From Chitinophaga sp. LS1 (GTDB lineage: Bacteria > Bacteroidota > Bacteroidia > Chitinophagales > Chitinophagaceae): a stretch of 64,000 nucleotides of DNA. Below are positions 34,381 to 43,310 of this stretch, piece after piece; position 1 is the stretch's first letter; every line of letters begins with the position of its first letter. The stretch covers positions 6,264,501-6,328,500 of the forward strand of contig NZ_CP128362.1 of the NCBI RefSeq assembly GCF_034274695.1, read 5' to 3'. Both the position numbers and the translations under genes were made by a program. The notes beneath the pieces were generated by a model, which saw only the letters and a list, made by a program, of their open reading frames with translations, searched no databases and was not told where the DNA came from.

Positions 34381-34429
34381 TTTATAAAAAGGGGGCGTCT
34401 CGAAGTTTCGAGACATCCCCTTTTTATAA
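34381..34429. terminator. bidirectional terminator
   Basis: Long stem with arms TTTATAAAAAGGGGG-c-GTCTCGAA and TTCGAGAC-a-TCCCCtTTTTATAAA around a 2-nt loop. The A and T runs at its ends give a U-tract on both strands. It immediately follows the M81 peptidase stop and may also serve the convergent FMN reductase. Confidence 0.85.
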
Positions 34430-34505
34430 AAATGGTTTTCATTCCCCGTTGGAGAATTCCCTCTTTCATGAATGTTGTATTAGGTACCTGATGGAAAGAA
34501 TTTTT

Positions 34506-35060
34506 CTAAGCGTTTTTATTAAACCAATCTATATACGCTTTCACCACCTTTGCAATAAACTCTTTAGTATCCCCTTCTTTCAGATTCCCCTTATCATCAA
34601 ACAGCTCATTAGATTTCTGAATATACACCTCTGGCTGTTGCATCACAGGAATATTAAGAAATACAAGACTTTGCCTTAAATGATGATTTGCCCCAAACCC
34701 ACCAATATTACCAGGAGAATTACTAAACACAGCACCGGGCTTGCCATTCCACACACTTTTCCCATAAGGTCTTGACCCTACATCCAGCGCATTTTTCAAA
34801 GCCGCAGGTATAGACCTGTTATGCTCAGGTGTCACAAAAATGACCCCATCCACAGATTGTATCGCATTTCTGAAAGCAACATAGGAACCCGGCACAGTTT
34901 GATGATCATCAAAATCCTGATTATAAATGGGCAGCTCATCAATGGCGATGATTTTAAACTCAAACCCCGCCGGAGCCATGGGAAGTAATCCACTGGCAAT
35001 CTTCTTTGAAAAAGATTCTTTGCGCAGACTCCCTGCGATAATGCCTATAATCTTGCTCAT
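34506..35060 (-). CDS. NADPH-dependent FMN reductase-like flavoprotein
   Basis: 184 residues from ATG 35058-35060 (MSKIIGIIAGSLRKESFSKK); an in-frame start further upstream would add 16 residues without family resemblance. The flavodoxin-like FMN site is GSLRKESFSKK and VTPEHNRSIPAALKNALD, followed by GKPGAVFSNSPGNIGGFGA. Such enzymes reduce quinones, azo dyes, chromate or free FMN in the cytoplasm. Single-gene unit; no operon partners. Confidence 0.88.
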   Translation of the reverse strand: MSKIIGIIAGSLRKESFSKKIASGLLPMAPAGFEFKIIAIDELPIYNQDFDDHQTVPGSYVAFRNAIQSVDGVIFVTPEHNRSIPAALKNALDVGSRPYGKSVWNGKPGAVFSNSPGNIGGFGANHHLRQSLVFLNIPVMQQPEVYIQKSNELFDDKGNLKEGDTKEFIAKVVKAYIDWFNKNA

Positions 35061-35260
35061 AATACTTGATTTTTTAGCATTAACACGGCAATGATAATGC
35101 CATAGCAATATTTACAAAGTTGGGGAATGTGACAGGACTTACTGGTACACTTTCACAGAATATTAGTATTTTCTCACGATTTGATAGATGCGGCGGAGGT
35201 ATCCGTTTAGAGAGTCAGAAAGCGTACCCGGAAAAAAGTTTGAAAAAAGTAGTCGGAAAG

Positions 35261-35290
35261 TGCAACCTTTTTCACTAAAACGGGACTAAT
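35261..35290 (+). promoter_or_regulatory. possible ECF-type promoter of the broken sigma gene
   Basis: TGCAACCTTTTT (35261-35272) and CGGGACTAAT (35281-35290) lie just ahead of the ECF sigma relic. I recall similar GCAACC / GTCTAA-like pairs ahead of ECF sigma genes in Chitinophagaceae, but cannot check it here. The remainder of 35061-35260 shows no gene or clear structure. Confidence 0.3.
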
Positions 35291-35311
35291 ATATACAAAC
35301 AAGGACAACAA

Positions 35312-35742
35312 TTGACAGATCAGGAACTGATACAACAGGTTTTGAATGGTAATAAGCAGGCCTTTGGAGTGATCATTAAACAATCAGAAGGACTTGTAGC
35401 CCAGATCATGTATAAAATGATCACAGAGGCGCATGTTCGGAAGGGTCTGGTGCAGGAGGTGTATTGAAGGTATATCTGTCATTGAAAGAGTTCAGGTATC
35501 AGTCCAAGTTAAATACATGGATAGGCGGGATAGCATATAAGACTTGTCTGAAGTACCTGGAAAGACGGCACCTGGAATTTGTATCCGCTGACCTTATGGA
35601 GGAGGAAAATGAGATAATGGATAATGGAAATGCGACAAAGGCAATGACGCAGAAAGAGCTGGCAGGAATATTAAAAGAAGTGATCGATCAGTTGTCGCCA
35701 ATATTCAGGACGTTGATAATACTACTCATTCATCCCTTATGA
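35312..35742 (+). pseudogene. ECF sigma factor, frameshifted and truncated
   Basis: TTG at 35312 opens TDQELIQQVLNGNKQAFGVI and continues through AQIMYKMITEAHVRKGLVQEVY to a TGA at 35465. Restoring one T there continues as LKVYLSLKEFRYQSKLNTWI and GGIAYKTCLKYLERRHLE, the classic sigma region 2 of Bacteroidota ECF factors. The downstream part reaches QLSPIFRTLIILL and then loses the rest of region 4, where the convergent gene begins. One indel plus loss of the DNA-binding half means no functional product. Confidence 0.8.
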
Positions 35743-36216
35743 GGATAAGCCTTTCAACCTTTCTTTTTGCGGCCCTCTTTTCAAAGAGTATATTTTTAAC
35801 GATGCTTCCACTGCTGAAGTGTAATCAATCAGCACCTGTATTTTTGCAAGTAATAGCAGTTGCTGTGGGCTATCCACCACTAATCGGATTTCATGATTTG
35901 CATCCCCCTCTTCAGCATTAGGAGCCTCCATTGCCAACTGCTCCAACACCTGATCCCTATTAATCTCCGCCTCCTCCAAAAGTATATCCACCATATAATC
36001 CACTGCTCTATAATCCACCTCCTTCTCCCTCAGAAAAACCGCTAACTCCTCTGCACTTAAACCATCAAAAAACGCCTTGCTCCCAAACTTCGTCCCACTA
36101 AACGCAGCTTTAATCTCCTCCAACGCCTTTGCAGGCTGATCCTTTCTCCGAGCAATAATTGCCCTCATGGCTCTTCCCAGCTCCTCTATCATTTCTAAAA
36201 TATAATCTATTGGCAT
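35737..36216 (-). CDS. helical protein of unknown function (DUF6483-like?)
   Basis: 159 residues, soluble, almost wholly helical by composition, with no signal peptide. The start MPIDYILEMIEELGRAMRAI resembles a short family I associate with DUF6483, and the middle FFDGLSAEELAVFLREKEVD and AVDYMVDILLEEAE suggest a tetratricopeptide-like helix bundle. I do not claim a function. Its stop overlaps the end of the broken sigma gene by 6 nt on the other strand, so it may mark the rearrangement that removed the sigma factor's C-terminus. Confidence 0.6.
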   Translation of the reverse strand: MPIDYILEMIEELGRAMRAIIARRKDQPAKALEEIKAAFSGTKFGSKAFFDGLSAEELAVFLREKEVDYRAVDYMVDILLEEAEINRDQVLEQLAMEAPNAEEGDANHEIRLVVDSPQQLLLLAKIQVLIDYTSAVEASLKIYSLKRGPQKERLKGLSS

Positions 36217-36379
36217 ATTATCAGCGAATTTAACGTTTTTAAAAGGTTATAAATAAAGCCTTCCCCCACAATGGCATAATTCTGGAAGTTAGTAAGACAA
36301 AGACGAAAATACTTACCAGTCACAGCCGCTTATTTGAAAACTAAATTACTTTATTGAAAAAACCTAAAACAACTGAGTT

Positions 36380-37141
36380 ATGGAAACAATCACCCAAAAT
36401 TACCGATATAAATATATTCGTGAAATGCCTTGTGGAGATTACGAAACAGAAGGCGAACCGGAAACAACCATCTTTCCTTCCATCTTATACGACACTGCAA
36501 AAGATGGATGCCACCGTCTTCTCGGCAAAGTCGCGCTGATAGAGGGCGGAGATACTGGCCTTGGCCGTGCCATTGCCGTACAGTTTGCCAAAGAAGGCGC
36601 GGAAGTTGCTATCCTTTTCAATGATGATGGCAGCCAGGCCAGAGAGACAGCAGACATGATCAGGGAATATGGCAAACAAGCACTTTTACTTTCCTGTAAT
36701 GTAACAAGTGAAGATGGTTGCAAACTAGCTGTCGATAAAACGATTAGCAGGTTTGGAAAGATCGATATCCTTGTAAACAATGCAGCACAGGAAAATCTTG
36801 TTCCGCAATATTATCTCGTCAATCATGCCATCCCACACCTGGCAATAGGGAGCAGTATTATCAATACTTCAACCCAGGAAGCCATTATCGACTTTACCAG
36901 GGTCTTGTCTTCCCAATTAATTAAAAAAGGGATCAGGGTGAATGGAGTGGCGCCAGGCGCAATATGGGATTCATCTGTCTATGACATAGCCGACCCTGAC
37001 TATGGGAAAGATGCCCTTTTCGGACATGCCGCTCACCCTGCAGACATTGCACCTTGTTATATTTTTCTGGCTTCCGAAGATGCGGCCTTTATTTCCGGGG
37101 AAATATTGCATCCGAACGGAGGAATTGCAATCACCAGTTGA
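36380..37141 (+). CDS. short-chain dehydrogenase lacking the catalytic YxxxK (YghA-like)
   Basis: 253 residues versus roughly 285-300 for YghA-type SDRs. The NAD(P) site is present although altered (LIEGGDTGLGRAIA, residues 53-66), as are the NNAAQ motif (133-137) and the C-terminal RVNGVAPGAIW and ASEDAAFISGEILHPNGG. But SSIINTSTQEA (158-168) passes straight into IIDFTRVLS: the segment that normally holds Y-x-x-x-K is missing, and a second gap follows QENLVPQ (137-143). Both gaps keep the reading frame. The product is probably a non-catalytic remnant or pseudoenzyme. A 24-nt repeat array derived from its 3' end follows. Confidence 0.75.
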   Translation: METITQNYRYKYIREMPCGDYETEGEPETTIFPSILYDTAKDGCHRLLGKVALIEGGDTGLGRAIAVQFAKEGAEVAILFNDDGSQARETADMIREYGKQALLLSCNVTSEDGCKLAVDKTISRFGKIDILVNNAAQENLVPQYYLVNHAIPHLAIGSSIINTSTQEAIIDFTRVLSSQLIKKGIRVNGVAPGAIWDSSVYDIADPDYGKDALFGHAAHPADIAPCYIFLASEDAAFISGEILHPNGGIAITS

Positions 37142-37245
37142 AGAGAAACGATGATGTTCTGTTAAGGAGACACCATGATGCCCGGTTGGAGGCATCATGA
37201 TTTCCAGTTAATGAAGCACGATGATGCCCCAGTTAAAATTTGATC
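37131..37245 (+). repeat. short tandem copies of the SDR 3' end
   Basis: The end ATCACCAGTTGA is followed by four degenerate units with GTTRA/GTTGG anchors at 37161, 37185, 37207 and 37232 (gene copy 37137; spacings 24, 24, 22, 25). Typical unit ATGATGCCCSGTT-AAGG. Three of the four units retain TAA at the stop position. The last unit ends within 13 nt of the ligD start at 37249. Confidence 0.8.
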
Positions 37246-37248
37246 GCT

Positions 37249-40092
37249 ATGAGCTTAGCTAAGTACAAGCAAAAAAGAACTTTTACAAAGACACCTGAAC
37301 CTACAGGTGGCAAGAGTGATAATAAGGAATTGCATTTTGTAATTCAGAAGCACGATGCTTCGCATTTGCATTATGATTTCAGACTGGAAATGAAGGGTGT
37401 ACTTAAAAGCTGGGCGGTGCCAAAAGGGCCTTCAATGGATCCGAAAGTGAAAAGACTCGCCATGATGGTAGAGGATCATCCTTATGATTATAAAGATTTT
37501 GAAGGTGTGATCCCAGCCGGCAACTACGGCGCAGGTACGGTGATTGTCTGGGATGAGGGGACCTATGTTCCGCAGATAAGCGGACTCAATAAAAAGGGGT
37601 GGGAAAAGGAGTTGTTACATGCCATCGAAAACGGAAAGCTTCATTTTATTTTGCAGGGAGAAAAGCTGAAAGGGGAATTTGCCTTGGTGAAAACACACGG
37701 CAGAGGGGAGAATTCATGGTTATTAATGAAGATAAAGGATGAATATGCCGCAACAGCGGATGTGACAAAGAAAGAGAAATCGGTTTTATCCGGCAGGACA
37801 CTTAAGCAGGTGGAGAAAGACCCGGAGATGGTTACCACACATCCTCGCGTTAAAAAATCCGTCCCTCAGCCTACGGCGAAAGATCTTGCCACTCATCCTC
37901 CCCTTAACGAAATCGCTACTCATCCTGCATACGACTTCTCTACCCTCCTTTCAAAGGGCAAAAAAGCCCCCATGCCCAAAGAAATAAAACCCATGCTGGC
38001 CACCCTCACTGAAAAACCATTTGATAAAAAAGACTGGCTCTATGAAATCAAATGGGATGGCTACAGGGCCATCAGCTATATAAACAAAGGCAATGTAACC
38101 ATCCTCTCCAGGAACCAACTTTCCTTCAACGAAAAGTTTGACGTGATTGCTGATGCCCTAAAAGAATGGAATACAAAAGCTATTATCGATGGCGAAATAG
38201 TTGCATTGAATAAAAACGGTAACCCTGATTTCCAGGCGCTACAAAATTACCTGAAGACGGGCAAATCCGTACAACTTGCTTATTATGTCTTTGACCTGCT
38301 ATGGTATGATGGCAAGGATATCACCCAACTACCTTTACTGGAAAGAAAGGAAATATTACAACAGGTATTACCACAGAATAATAAACTGATACGGTACAGT
38401 GAACACATCACAGGAGGAAATAGTCAGGGCACCGCATTCTTTAAAGCCGCTTTGAAAAAAGGACTGGAAGGCGTAATGGCTAAAGATGCGGATAGTACCT
38501 ATTCTTTAGGCCGCCGCACGGATAGTTGGCTAAAAATTAAAAACAATTTGCAGACGGAAGCGATCATCTGTGGCTATACCGTCGGCCGGAATAGCCGGAA
38601 ACATTTTGGTGCGTTGATATTAGGAAAGTATAAGAATGGCGTATTGAATTATATAGGTCATACAGGAGGAGGATTTGATACGAAGTCACTGAAAGAATTG
38701 TATGAAAAATTCCAACCTTTGATAACAAACGAATTTCCCTTTAAAATAAAACCAAAAACCAATATGCCGGCTACCTGGATAAAGCCTGAGTTGGTATGTG
38801 AAGTGAAATTTGCCGAGGAGACAAGAGAAGGCATTTTAAGACAACCGATTTTTCTTGGTTTGAGAGAAGATAAAAGTGCGAAGAAGGAGAAGAAGGAAAA
38901 AGTAGTGGCGGCACCAGTTTCTGATAAAAAAACAAAGACAGTGAAAAAGACAGCTAAACCCGAAAAAGTAGTAGAAAATTTGACAGCGAAAAAAGCAACA
39001 CCCCCAAAAGCTACTACTAAAAAAGCTACCGCAGGAAAGACCTCCGCTAAGAAAGCTGCTGCCTCAAAAGCAACACCACCTGTCCCCAAGGCCACCTCTA
39101 AGCCTTCCACCTCTCCTAAAAAATCAACGCCCAAACCAACTTCAAAAAAAAAGCCCACTACCCTCCTCCTTCCGGAGGATCAAAACGAAGTCGAAATCAA
39201 AATAGACGGGAAACTCCTAAAATTCACCAACCTTGACAAACTCTACTGGCCAGATGAAAACATCACCAAACGAGACATGCTCAACTACTACGCAACCATC
39301 TCCGATACCATTCTCCCCTACCTCATCGACCGCCCGCAATCCCTCAACAGATTCCCCGACGGTATCAAAGGCTTCCACTTCTATCAAAAAAATGTAGAAG
39401 ACAAAGTCGCCGACTGGATCCAAACCTTTCCCTACGTCAGCGAATCAGATGGCGAAACAAAAAACTTCCTTGTCTGCAAAGACAAAGCCAGTCTACTTTA
39501 TATGGCCAACCTTGGTTGCATTGAACTCAACCCATGGCATAGCCGCATTCAAAAACCAGACAATCCAGACTACTGTCTCATCGACCTCGATCCAGACACC
39601 AATGACTTCAATGAAGTCATTCAAACCGCACTCGAAATAAAAAAATTACTCGATGATATAGGCGCTGATTCCTACATCAAAACCTCCGGCTCTACCGGCA
39701 TGCACATCCTCATTCCTCTTGGCGCAAAGTATACATTTGATCAATCCCGTATGCTTGCAGAACTCATCGTCCAGGTCATCAATAAAAGACTACCTGACAT
39801 TACAAGTATTGAACGCTCTCCTAATAAGCGAAAGGGAAAAATCTACTTAGATTTCCTTCAAAACAGGCAAATCCAAACCATGGCAGTTGCCTACTCTTTA
39901 AGACCCAAACCAGGCGCCACCGTATCTGCCCCACTAAAATGGGAAGAGGTCAAAAAAGGATTAACAATTAAACACTTTGATATCTTCAATATGCCTGATA
40001 GAATTGCTGAAACAGGGGATTTACTGAAAGGAGTATTAGGAAAAGGAATCAATATGCAACAGGTATTAAAAAAACTACAAAAATTCATCTGA
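37249..40092 (+). CDS. ligD: DNA ligase D (phosphoesterase-ligase-polymerase)
   Basis: 947 residues from ATG 37249 (MSLAKYKQKR); the frame is open slightly further up but only via TTG. Domain order: 3'-phosphoesterase ~20-180 (HFVIQKHDASHLHYDFRLE, AVPKGPSMDP), ATP-dependent ligase ~245-545 with adenylated Lys268 in YEIKWDGYR, a Lys/Ala/Pro/Thr-rich linker ~555-640 resembling histone H1 tails, and an archaeo-eukaryotic-primase-type polymerase ~647-945 (LDKLYWPDENITKRDMLNYY, DRPQSLNRFPDGIKGFHFYQ, LIDLDPD, IKTSGSTGMHILIPLG). It acts in non-homologous end joining with Ku, but no ku gene lies in this window. The PE-Lig-Pol order is the one seen in many Bacteroidota. Confidence 0.95.
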   Translation: MSLAKYKQKRTFTKTPEPTGGKSDNKELHFVIQKHDASHLHYDFRLEMKGVLKSWAVPKGPSMDPKVKRLAMMVEDHPYDYKDFEGVIPAGNYGAGTVIVWDEGTYVPQISGLNKKGWEKELLHAIENGKLHFILQGEKLKGEFALVKTHGRGENSWLLMKIKDEYAATADVTKKEKSVLSGRTLKQVEKDPEMVTTHPRVKKSVPQPTAKDLATHPPLNEIATHPAYDFSTLLSKGKKAPMPKEIKPMLATLTEKPFDKKDWLYEIKWDGYRAISYINKGNVTILSRNQLSFNEKFDVIADALKEWNTKAIIDGEIVALNKNGNPDFQALQNYLKTGKSVQLAYYVFDLLWYDGKDITQLPLLERKEILQQVLPQNNKLIRYSEHITGGNSQGTAFFKAALKKGLEGVMAKDADSTYSLGRRTDSWLKIKNNLQTEAIICGYTVGRNSRKHFGALILGKYKNGVLNYIGHTGGGFDTKSLKELYEKFQPLITNEFPFKIKPKTNMPATWIKPELVCEVKFAEETREGILRQPIFLGLREDKSAKKEKKEKVVAAPVSDKKTKTVKKTAKPEKVVENLTAKKATPPKATTKKATAGKTSAKKAAASKATPPVPKATSKPSTSPKKSTPKPTSKKKPTTLLLPEDQNEVEIKIDGKLLKFTNLDKLYWPDENITKRDMLNYYATISDTILPYLIDRPQSLNRFPDGIKGFHFYQKNVEDKVADWIQTFPYVSESDGETKNFLVCKDKASLLYMANLGCIELNPWHSRIQKPDNPDYCLIDLDPDTNDFNEVIQTALEIKKLLDDIGADSYIKTSGSTGMHILIPLGAKYTFDQSRMLAELIVQVINKRLPDITSIERSPNKRKGKIYLDFLQNRQIQTMAVAYSLRPKPGATVSAPLKWEEVKKGLTIKHFDIFNMPDRIAETGDLLKGVLGKGINMQQVLKKLQKFI

Positions 40093-40152
40093 CAGATCTT
40101 ATAGAAAATGTCTTTCTTATAGAAATTCCCAACCCTTAAACCTTTTTAATCC

Positions 40153-40884
40153 ATGCCCGAAGGCCCCTCTATCGTCATCCTGAAAGAAGCCATCTCCCAC
40201 TTCAAAGGAAAAAAAATCCTCGCCGCCTCCGGCTACGCGAAAATTGACCTATCAAAACTTAAAAACAAAAAAATCACCGCCATCAAATCCTGGGGAAAAC
40301 ATCTCCTCATCTGCTTCAACACCTTCACCATCCGCATCCACCTCCTCCTCTTCGGCACCTATCTTATCAACAACCGCAAACCCGCAAACCCCACCCTCCG
40401 CCTCACCTTTACAAATGACGAATTGAACTTCTACACCTGCTCCGTCATCATCATCGACCAACCACTTAATGAAGTCTACGACTGGGAAATCGATTTGCTC
40501 AGCGACCAATGGAACGCTGAAAAGGTATTGAAACAACTCAAAAAAATCCCTGACATGTTAGCATGCGATGCCCTCCTCAACCAGGACATCTTTGCCGGCT
40601 CCGGCAATATCATTAAAAACGAAGTCCTATTCCGTACCCACATCCACCCACTCAGCAAAGTGGGGAAATTACCCCTTAAAAAGAAGAAAGAACTGGTACA
40701 GGAAGCCCGTCAGTACAGCTTCGATTTCCTGGAATGGAAAAAAACTTCTGTACTAAAACAACACTGGCTCGCCCACACCCGCAAAACCTGCCCCCGCTGC
40801 CATATAGCATTTAATAAAGAATACCTGGGCACGACCAGACGAAGATCATTTTTCTGCAATAATTGCCAGTTTTTATATGAATAA
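40153..40884 (+). CDS. Fpg/Nei-type DNA glycosylase
   Basis: 243 residues. It starts MPEGPSIVILKEAI, so after Met removal Pro is N-terminal with Glu next to it, the catalytic pair of the family. SWGKHLLICF supplies the conserved Lys, LNQDIFAGSGNIIKNEVLF the helix-two-turn-helix, and CPRC-x16-CNNC at the C-terminus the zinc finger (with the TTRRRSFFC arginine). It removes oxidised bases and nicks by beta-elimination. Close placement behind ligD (60 nt) suggests a DNA-repair unit. The whole C-terminus reads as intact. Confidence 0.9.
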   Translation: MPEGPSIVILKEAISHFKGKKILAASGYAKIDLSKLKNKKITAIKSWGKHLLICFNTFTIRIHLLLFGTYLINNRKPANPTLRLTFTNDELNFYTCSVIIIDQPLNEVYDWEIDLLSDQWNAEKVLKQLKKIPDMLACDALLNQDIFAGSGNIIKNEVLFRTHIHPLSKVGKLPLKKKKELVQEARQYSFDFLEWKKTSVLKQHWLAHTRKTCPRCHIAFNKEYLGTTRRRSFFCNNCQFLYE

Positions 40885-40944
40885 CGATTGTAATGGCATG
40901 AATTTTACCACCCTATGCCCTATAACTAATTGCTCTGGAAATTA

Positions 40945-43137
40945 ATGAAGAACAGTCCACAAACCCTCCATCTACCAGTCCACATTACCCCTGGTAGTCC
41001 ATATCCATTAGGCGCAACCCCTGATGATAAAGGCGTGAATTTCGCCATCTACGCCGACTATGCAACCAGTGTAGACCTTTGCCTGTTCAACAGCCCCTCA
41101 GACCCAAAAGAATCGCAAAGAATCAAAATGACTGAGCGGTTTCATCAGGTATGGCACGTGCATGTATCCGGCCTGAAACCCGGTCAACTGTACGGTTACC
41201 GTGTAAATGGCCCATACACTCCACAGGAAGGTAGCCGTTTCAATGAAAATAAATTACTCTTAGATCCATACGCCAAAGCCATATCAGGCACTATCAACTG
41301 GCACGACTGCCTCTTTGGCTACCAAATAGGCAGTCCGGAAGAAGACCTGAGTTTCAGCGACGCTGACAGCGCTCCGTATATTCCGAAATCGGTAGTGGTC
41401 GATGATGCCTTTGATTGGGAAGACGATAAATTTCCAAAAATCCCCTACAATGCCACCATCATCTATGAGATGCATGTAAAGGGCTTTACAAAAATGCATC
41501 CGGACATTCCTGAAGAGATCCGCGGAACATATGCGGCCATCGGCCATCCGGTTACAATCGACTACCTCAAAAAGCTAGGGGTAACGGCGGTTGAATTAAT
41601 GCCGGTACATCACTTTGTGGCCGACAGACACCTGGTTGAGAAAGGATTGACTAACTACTGGGGCTATAATACCATTGGGTATTTTGCCCCTGATGCGCGG
41701 TATTCTTCTTCCGGTATCGAAGGCCAGCAGGTAACCGAGTTCAAGGAAATGGTCAAAGCCCTTCATAAAGCTGGTATTGAAGTATTCCTGGATGTCGTTT
41801 ACAATCATACTGCCGAAGGTAACCATATGGGACCGACACTGAGCTTCAGAGGAGTGGATAATTGTAGTTATTACCGGCTTACTGAAGATAAACGATACTA
41901 CATGGATTTTACCGGCACAGGCAATACACTGAATGCACAGTTGCCCAATGTACTGCGCCTGATCATGGATAGTCTTCGTTATTGGGTAGAACAGATGCAT
42001 ATTGACGGATTCCGTTTCGACCTGGCGGCAGCATTAGCACGGGAACTACATGAGGTGAACAGCTTGAGTGCTTTCTTTGAAATCATTTACCAGGATCCGG
42101 TGATCAGTCAGGTGAAGTTGATTGCTGAACCCTGGGATGTGGGAGAAGGTGGCTATCAGGTAGGAAAATTCCCTCCTGGATGGGCGGAATGGAATGGTCT
42201 ATATAGGGATTGTATCAGGGGATACTGGAAAGGTGATGATAGTATGCTGGCTGAGTTTGCCCTTCGGTTTACAGGAAGTCCGGATTTGTATGAGGCGGAT
42301 TATCGCAGACCAACGGCTAGTATCAACTTCATTACCGCCCATGATGGTTTTACCCTGCATGACCTTGTCTCTTATAATGGCAAGCATAATGAAAGTAATG
42401 GTGAAGACAACAGGGATGGGGCGAATGTTAATTACTCTTTTAACTGGGGGGCTGAAGGTGACACCAATGATGAAGGCATCAATAATATCCGTGCACAGAT
42501 CAAGCGCAATTTTATTACAACCTTATTCCTTTCACAGGGTGTGCCTATGCTTGTAGCGGGTGATGAATCAGGGAATACGCAACATGGGAATAACAATGCT
42601 TATTGTCAGGATAATGAAATTTCATGGTTGGATTGGGAGAAACAGGATCCGCAATTACGGGAGTTTACGAGGAATATCATTAAGTTACGAAAGAGTCATT
42701 CTGTTTTTGCGAGGCCGGGATGGTTTCAGGGAATTCCGATTAAGGGAGTGGAAGATATTGGATGGTTCCTGCCGGATGGTGCGGAGATGCAGGAGGATCA
42801 TTGGAAAGAATATTATGCGAAATCAATTGCTATTTACTTGAATGGAAAAGGGTTGAGGTGTGTGAATGAAGTGGGTGAAAAGATGGTGGATGATTCTTTT
42901 TATGTTATTTTCAATGCGCATCATGATGCAATTGAGTTTGCGTTGCCTACAGAAAAGTATGCGAAGAAGTGGCAGCGGATCCTGGATACCAGTGTATGGA
43001 AGACGGAAGATCAAAATACGTATGTGGCTGGGAATAAGGTGCAGGTGCAGGGACACTCTATTTCGTTATTCATTCATAAAGAGGATTTGCTGCCTGTAGC
43101 AGGATTGCCGGTTCCGGAAGTTACGCATGCTAAATAA
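40945..43137 (+). CDS. glgX: glycogen debranching enzyme (GlgX-like isoamylase)
   Basis: 730 residues from ATG 40945 (MKNSPQTLHLPVHITPGSPY). An N-terminal carbohydrate-binding beta domain (GVNFAIYADYATSVDLCLF) precedes a GH13 barrel: DVVYNHTAEGNHMGP, DGFRFDLAAALARE (nucleophile Asp), KLIAEPWDVGEGGYQVGKFP (acid Glu), FITAHDGFTLHDLVSYN. It cleaves alpha-1,6 branches of glycogen or limit dextrins in the cytoplasm. The C-terminus GLPVPEVTHAK is repeated once after the stop. Convergent with the metallophosphatase. Confidence 0.93.
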   Translation: MKNSPQTLHLPVHITPGSPYPLGATPDDKGVNFAIYADYATSVDLCLFNSPSDPKESQRIKMTERFHQVWHVHVSGLKPGQLYGYRVNGPYTPQEGSRFNENKLLLDPYAKAISGTINWHDCLFGYQIGSPEEDLSFSDADSAPYIPKSVVVDDAFDWEDDKFPKIPYNATIIYEMHVKGFTKMHPDIPEEIRGTYAAIGHPVTIDYLKKLGVTAVELMPVHHFVADRHLVEKGLTNYWGYNTIGYFAPDARYSSSGIEGQQVTEFKEMVKALHKAGIEVFLDVVYNHTAEGNHMGPTLSFRGVDNCSYYRLTEDKRYYMDFTGTGNTLNAQLPNVLRLIMDSLRYWVEQMHIDGFRFDLAAALARELHEVNSLSAFFEIIYQDPVISQVKLIAEPWDVGEGGYQVGKFPPGWAEWNGLYRDCIRGYWKGDDSMLAEFALRFTGSPDLYEADYRRPTASINFITAHDGFTLHDLVSYNGKHNESNGEDNRDGANVNYSFNWGAEGDTNDEGINNIRAQIKRNFITTLFLSQGVPMLVAGDESGNTQHGNNNAYCQDNEISWLDWEKQDPQLREFTRNIIKLRKSHSVFARPGWFQGIPIKGVEDIGWFLPDGAEMQEDHWKEYYAKSIAIYLNGKGLRCVNEVGEKMVDDSFYVIFNAHHDAIEFALPTEKYAKKWQRILDTSVWKTEDQNTYVAGNKVQVQGHSISLFIHKEDLLPVAGLPVPEVTHAK

Positions 43138-43182
43138 CCCGTTCCGGGCTTACCTGTTCAGGAAGTAAAGCGTTCCATGTAA
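43102..43182 (+). repeat. in-frame duplicate of the glgX 3' end
   Basis: The glgX tail GLPVPEVTHAK-stop is followed, 45 nt (15 codons) later and in the same frame, by GLPVQEVKRSM-stop (stop TAA about 43180-43182). The nucleotide match is strongest over GTTCMGGAAGT. This is one clear degenerate copy. Confidence 0.75.
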
Positions 43183-43201
43183 TATGGGATAAAAAGCAGG
43201 C

Positions 43202-43273
43202 GGTCAGGAATTTTGCCTTCGGCAAAATTCCTGACCTAGCGGCTTTCGGCGGGCGATAAGCCCGCCGAAAGCC
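43202..43273. terminator. two perfect hairpins between convergent glgX and metallophosphatase
   Basis: Stem 1: arms 43202-43217 and 43221-43236 (GGTCAGGAATTTTGCC and its complement) around TTC, forming a C(UUCG)G tetraloop. Stem 2: arms 43241-43254 and 43260-43273 (GGCTTTCGGCGGGC and complement). Neither has a long T-tract, but very stable stems between convergent genes are most likely transcript 3' ends for both directions. Confidence 0.65.
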
Positions 43274-43310
43274 AATAAAATAACGAGCCCGACACCCGCC
43301 TACAACCTAA

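Noticed and set aside
38658..39158. Long antisense frame opposite the ligase D linker
   Set aside because: It is the mirror of the Lys/Ala-rich linker codons, giving a Phe/Val/Ala-rich artefact without a domain.
43202..43273. Inverted repeats as ends of an insertion sequence
   Set aside because: The two stems are unrelated to each other, enclose no transposase, and lie between convergent gene ends, as expected of terminators.
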